From NCBI GenBank assembly GCA_964390565.1, contig CAYMII010000011.1, forward strand, positions 23,958 through 87,957: a stretch of 64,000 nt of DNA. The letters run 5' to 3'. Below the pieces are notes generated by a model. The model worked only from the letters and a program-made list of their open reading frames with translations, did not search any database and was not told the DNA's origin. Shown one piece after another: positions 63,491 to 64,000 of the stretch. Origin of the DNA: UBA8529 sp964390565 (GTDB lineage Bacteria > Bacteroidota > Bacteroidia > Bacteroidales > Tenuifilaceae). Made by a program: the position numbers and the translations under genes. The stretch's first letter is position 1. Each line of letters starts with the position of its first letter.

Positions 63491-64000
63491 TTACGCCTCC
63501 TGCGTTTGCTCTTTCTTACTACCCTTTTTCATCGGATAAGTTCCAGGTAGAATAACATCAATTAGCTTCTTACCCCACAAACCCAACTGAACTCCTGCCG
63601 CAAGGCAAAGGATGCTCAGAATAAAGGTCCATAAACCATAGTCCTCCTTTGGAGCAACTATCAACATTGTAGTTGATAGGAGTAGTATGATTATACTAAA
63701 GATAATTTTAACCCTTAGCAGTGGCGTTTTTAGCGTTTTAAAACGCGTTAGCCCATCAACAATACCTGTTAGTATTGCCATAGCTAGGGTAAATGGAAAA
63801 ACAAAAACGGAAAATATTATAACGCTTTTAATGATAACCGTTTGGAATTCAGGTAAAAAATAATTCAAAATAATTAAAAGGGGTATAGCAATTACAAATG
63901 CCTGCGAAAGGTGAATAACGATTGGGTGTAAATCGAGATTAAGCAATCGTAAGCGATTTAACGAAACCCTTTCGCGGTATGGTTCAAAAACCTTTCGGGG
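63491..64000 (-). CDS. DUF2231-like membrane protein, 5' end outside the window
   Basis: The frame runs open to the window edge (reading ...FEPYRERVSLNRLRL before LNLDLHPIVIHLSQAF), so the gene begins outside. Four helices are visible: LSQAFVIAIPLLIILNYF, a second around VIIFSVFVFPFTLAMAIL, a third around IIFSIIILLLSTTMLIV and a fourth around FILSILCLAAGVQLGLW. LHPIVIHL is the mark of the DUF2231/cytochrome b561-like membrane domain. A TTG at 63946 is not a believable start. The missing N-terminus may carry a soluble domain. Confidence 0.65.
   Translation of the reverse strand, partial: PRKVFEPYRERVSLNRLRLLNLDLHPIVIHLSQAFVIAIPLLIILNYFLPEFQTVIIKSVIIFSVFVFPFTLAMAILTGIVDGLTRFKTLKTPLLRVKIIFSIIILLLSTTMLIVAPKEDYGLWTFILSILCLAAGVQLGLWGKKLIDVILPGTYPMKKGSKKEQTQEA

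Overview
The window looks like chromosomal DNA of a Bacteroidota bacterium, probably Bacteroidales or a close relative; the order is an inference. The evidence is a complete type IX secretion core (PorP/SprF-like, GldK, GldL, GldM, GldN), proteins with T9SS C-terminal sorting domains, a DUF4270 lipoprotein, a DUF5686 outer-membrane protein, the three-gene pntAA-pntAB-pntB transhydrogenase, AT-rich DNA, weak Shine-Dalgarno sites and TAnnTTTG promoter boxes. There is no integrase, transposase, phage module or CRISPR array. The only mobile-looking DNA is a set of small palindromic insertions in a tRNA cluster and a few intergenic repeats.

Layout. 1-3.4 kb: end of a CNNM/CBS (CorC/HlyC-like) membrane protein, a GT39-type membrane glycosyltransferase and a VOC-fold protein. 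3.4-8.8 kb: an FtsX/MacB-type permease divergent from an NtrC-class response regulator and its histidine kinase, with an inverted repeat between them. 9.0-11.9 kb: pntAA-pntAB-pntB. 12-13.3 kb: a small membrane protein and a secreted thrombospondin-type-3 T9SS cargo. 13.5-14.06 kb: a tRNA cluster on the minus strand with an intact tRNA-Val(GAC), a tRNA with anticodon CAT, a tRNA-Val-like gene broken by three insertions, and a T-arm relic carrying the same kind of insertion. 14.1-18.1 kb: HAD phosphatase, RNA (uracil-5) methyltransferase, an exported hypothetical, a GNAT acetyltransferase and DUF2461. 18.2-23.7 kb: a tripartite RND efflux operon. 23.7-25.3 kb: zinc-ribbon protein, tRNA-Lys and dTDP-glucose 4,6-dehydratase.

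25.3-29.4 kb (minus): a tight operon of a half-length glycogen-synthase-like protein, a DUF4270 lipoprotein and glmS. 29.7-33.3 kb (plus): panC, panD, an LPG-synthase-type membrane protein and radA. 33.3-37.4 kb: a fused double peptide-type ABC ATPase and a class A penicillin-binding protein. 37.6-47.4 kb: topA, overlapping a ureohydrolase-fold protein that lacks half of its metal ligands, then porP/sprF-gldK-gldL-gldM-gldN. 47.5-50.3 kb: mannose-1-phosphate guanylyltransferase and an MlaE/MlaF lipid transport pair. 50.3-56.5 kb: a T9SS-sorted acidic protein divergent from a histidine kinase/OmpR regulator pair, then an SBP-fused hybrid kinase. 56.5-64 kb: M28 peptidase, gltX, a small membrane protein, an ECF sigma factor, a DUF5686 outer-membrane protein and the end of a DUF2231-like membrane protein.

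The main theme is cell-envelope biology: protein secretion through T9SS, efflux, phospholipid transport, peptidoglycan synthesis, sugar-nucleotide supply and several two-component systems. The most unusual items are the tRNA gene invaded by short palindromes, the metal-site-depleted ureohydrolase in the topA/T9SS neighbourhood, and the half glycogen synthase that has lost the substrate-binding signature.
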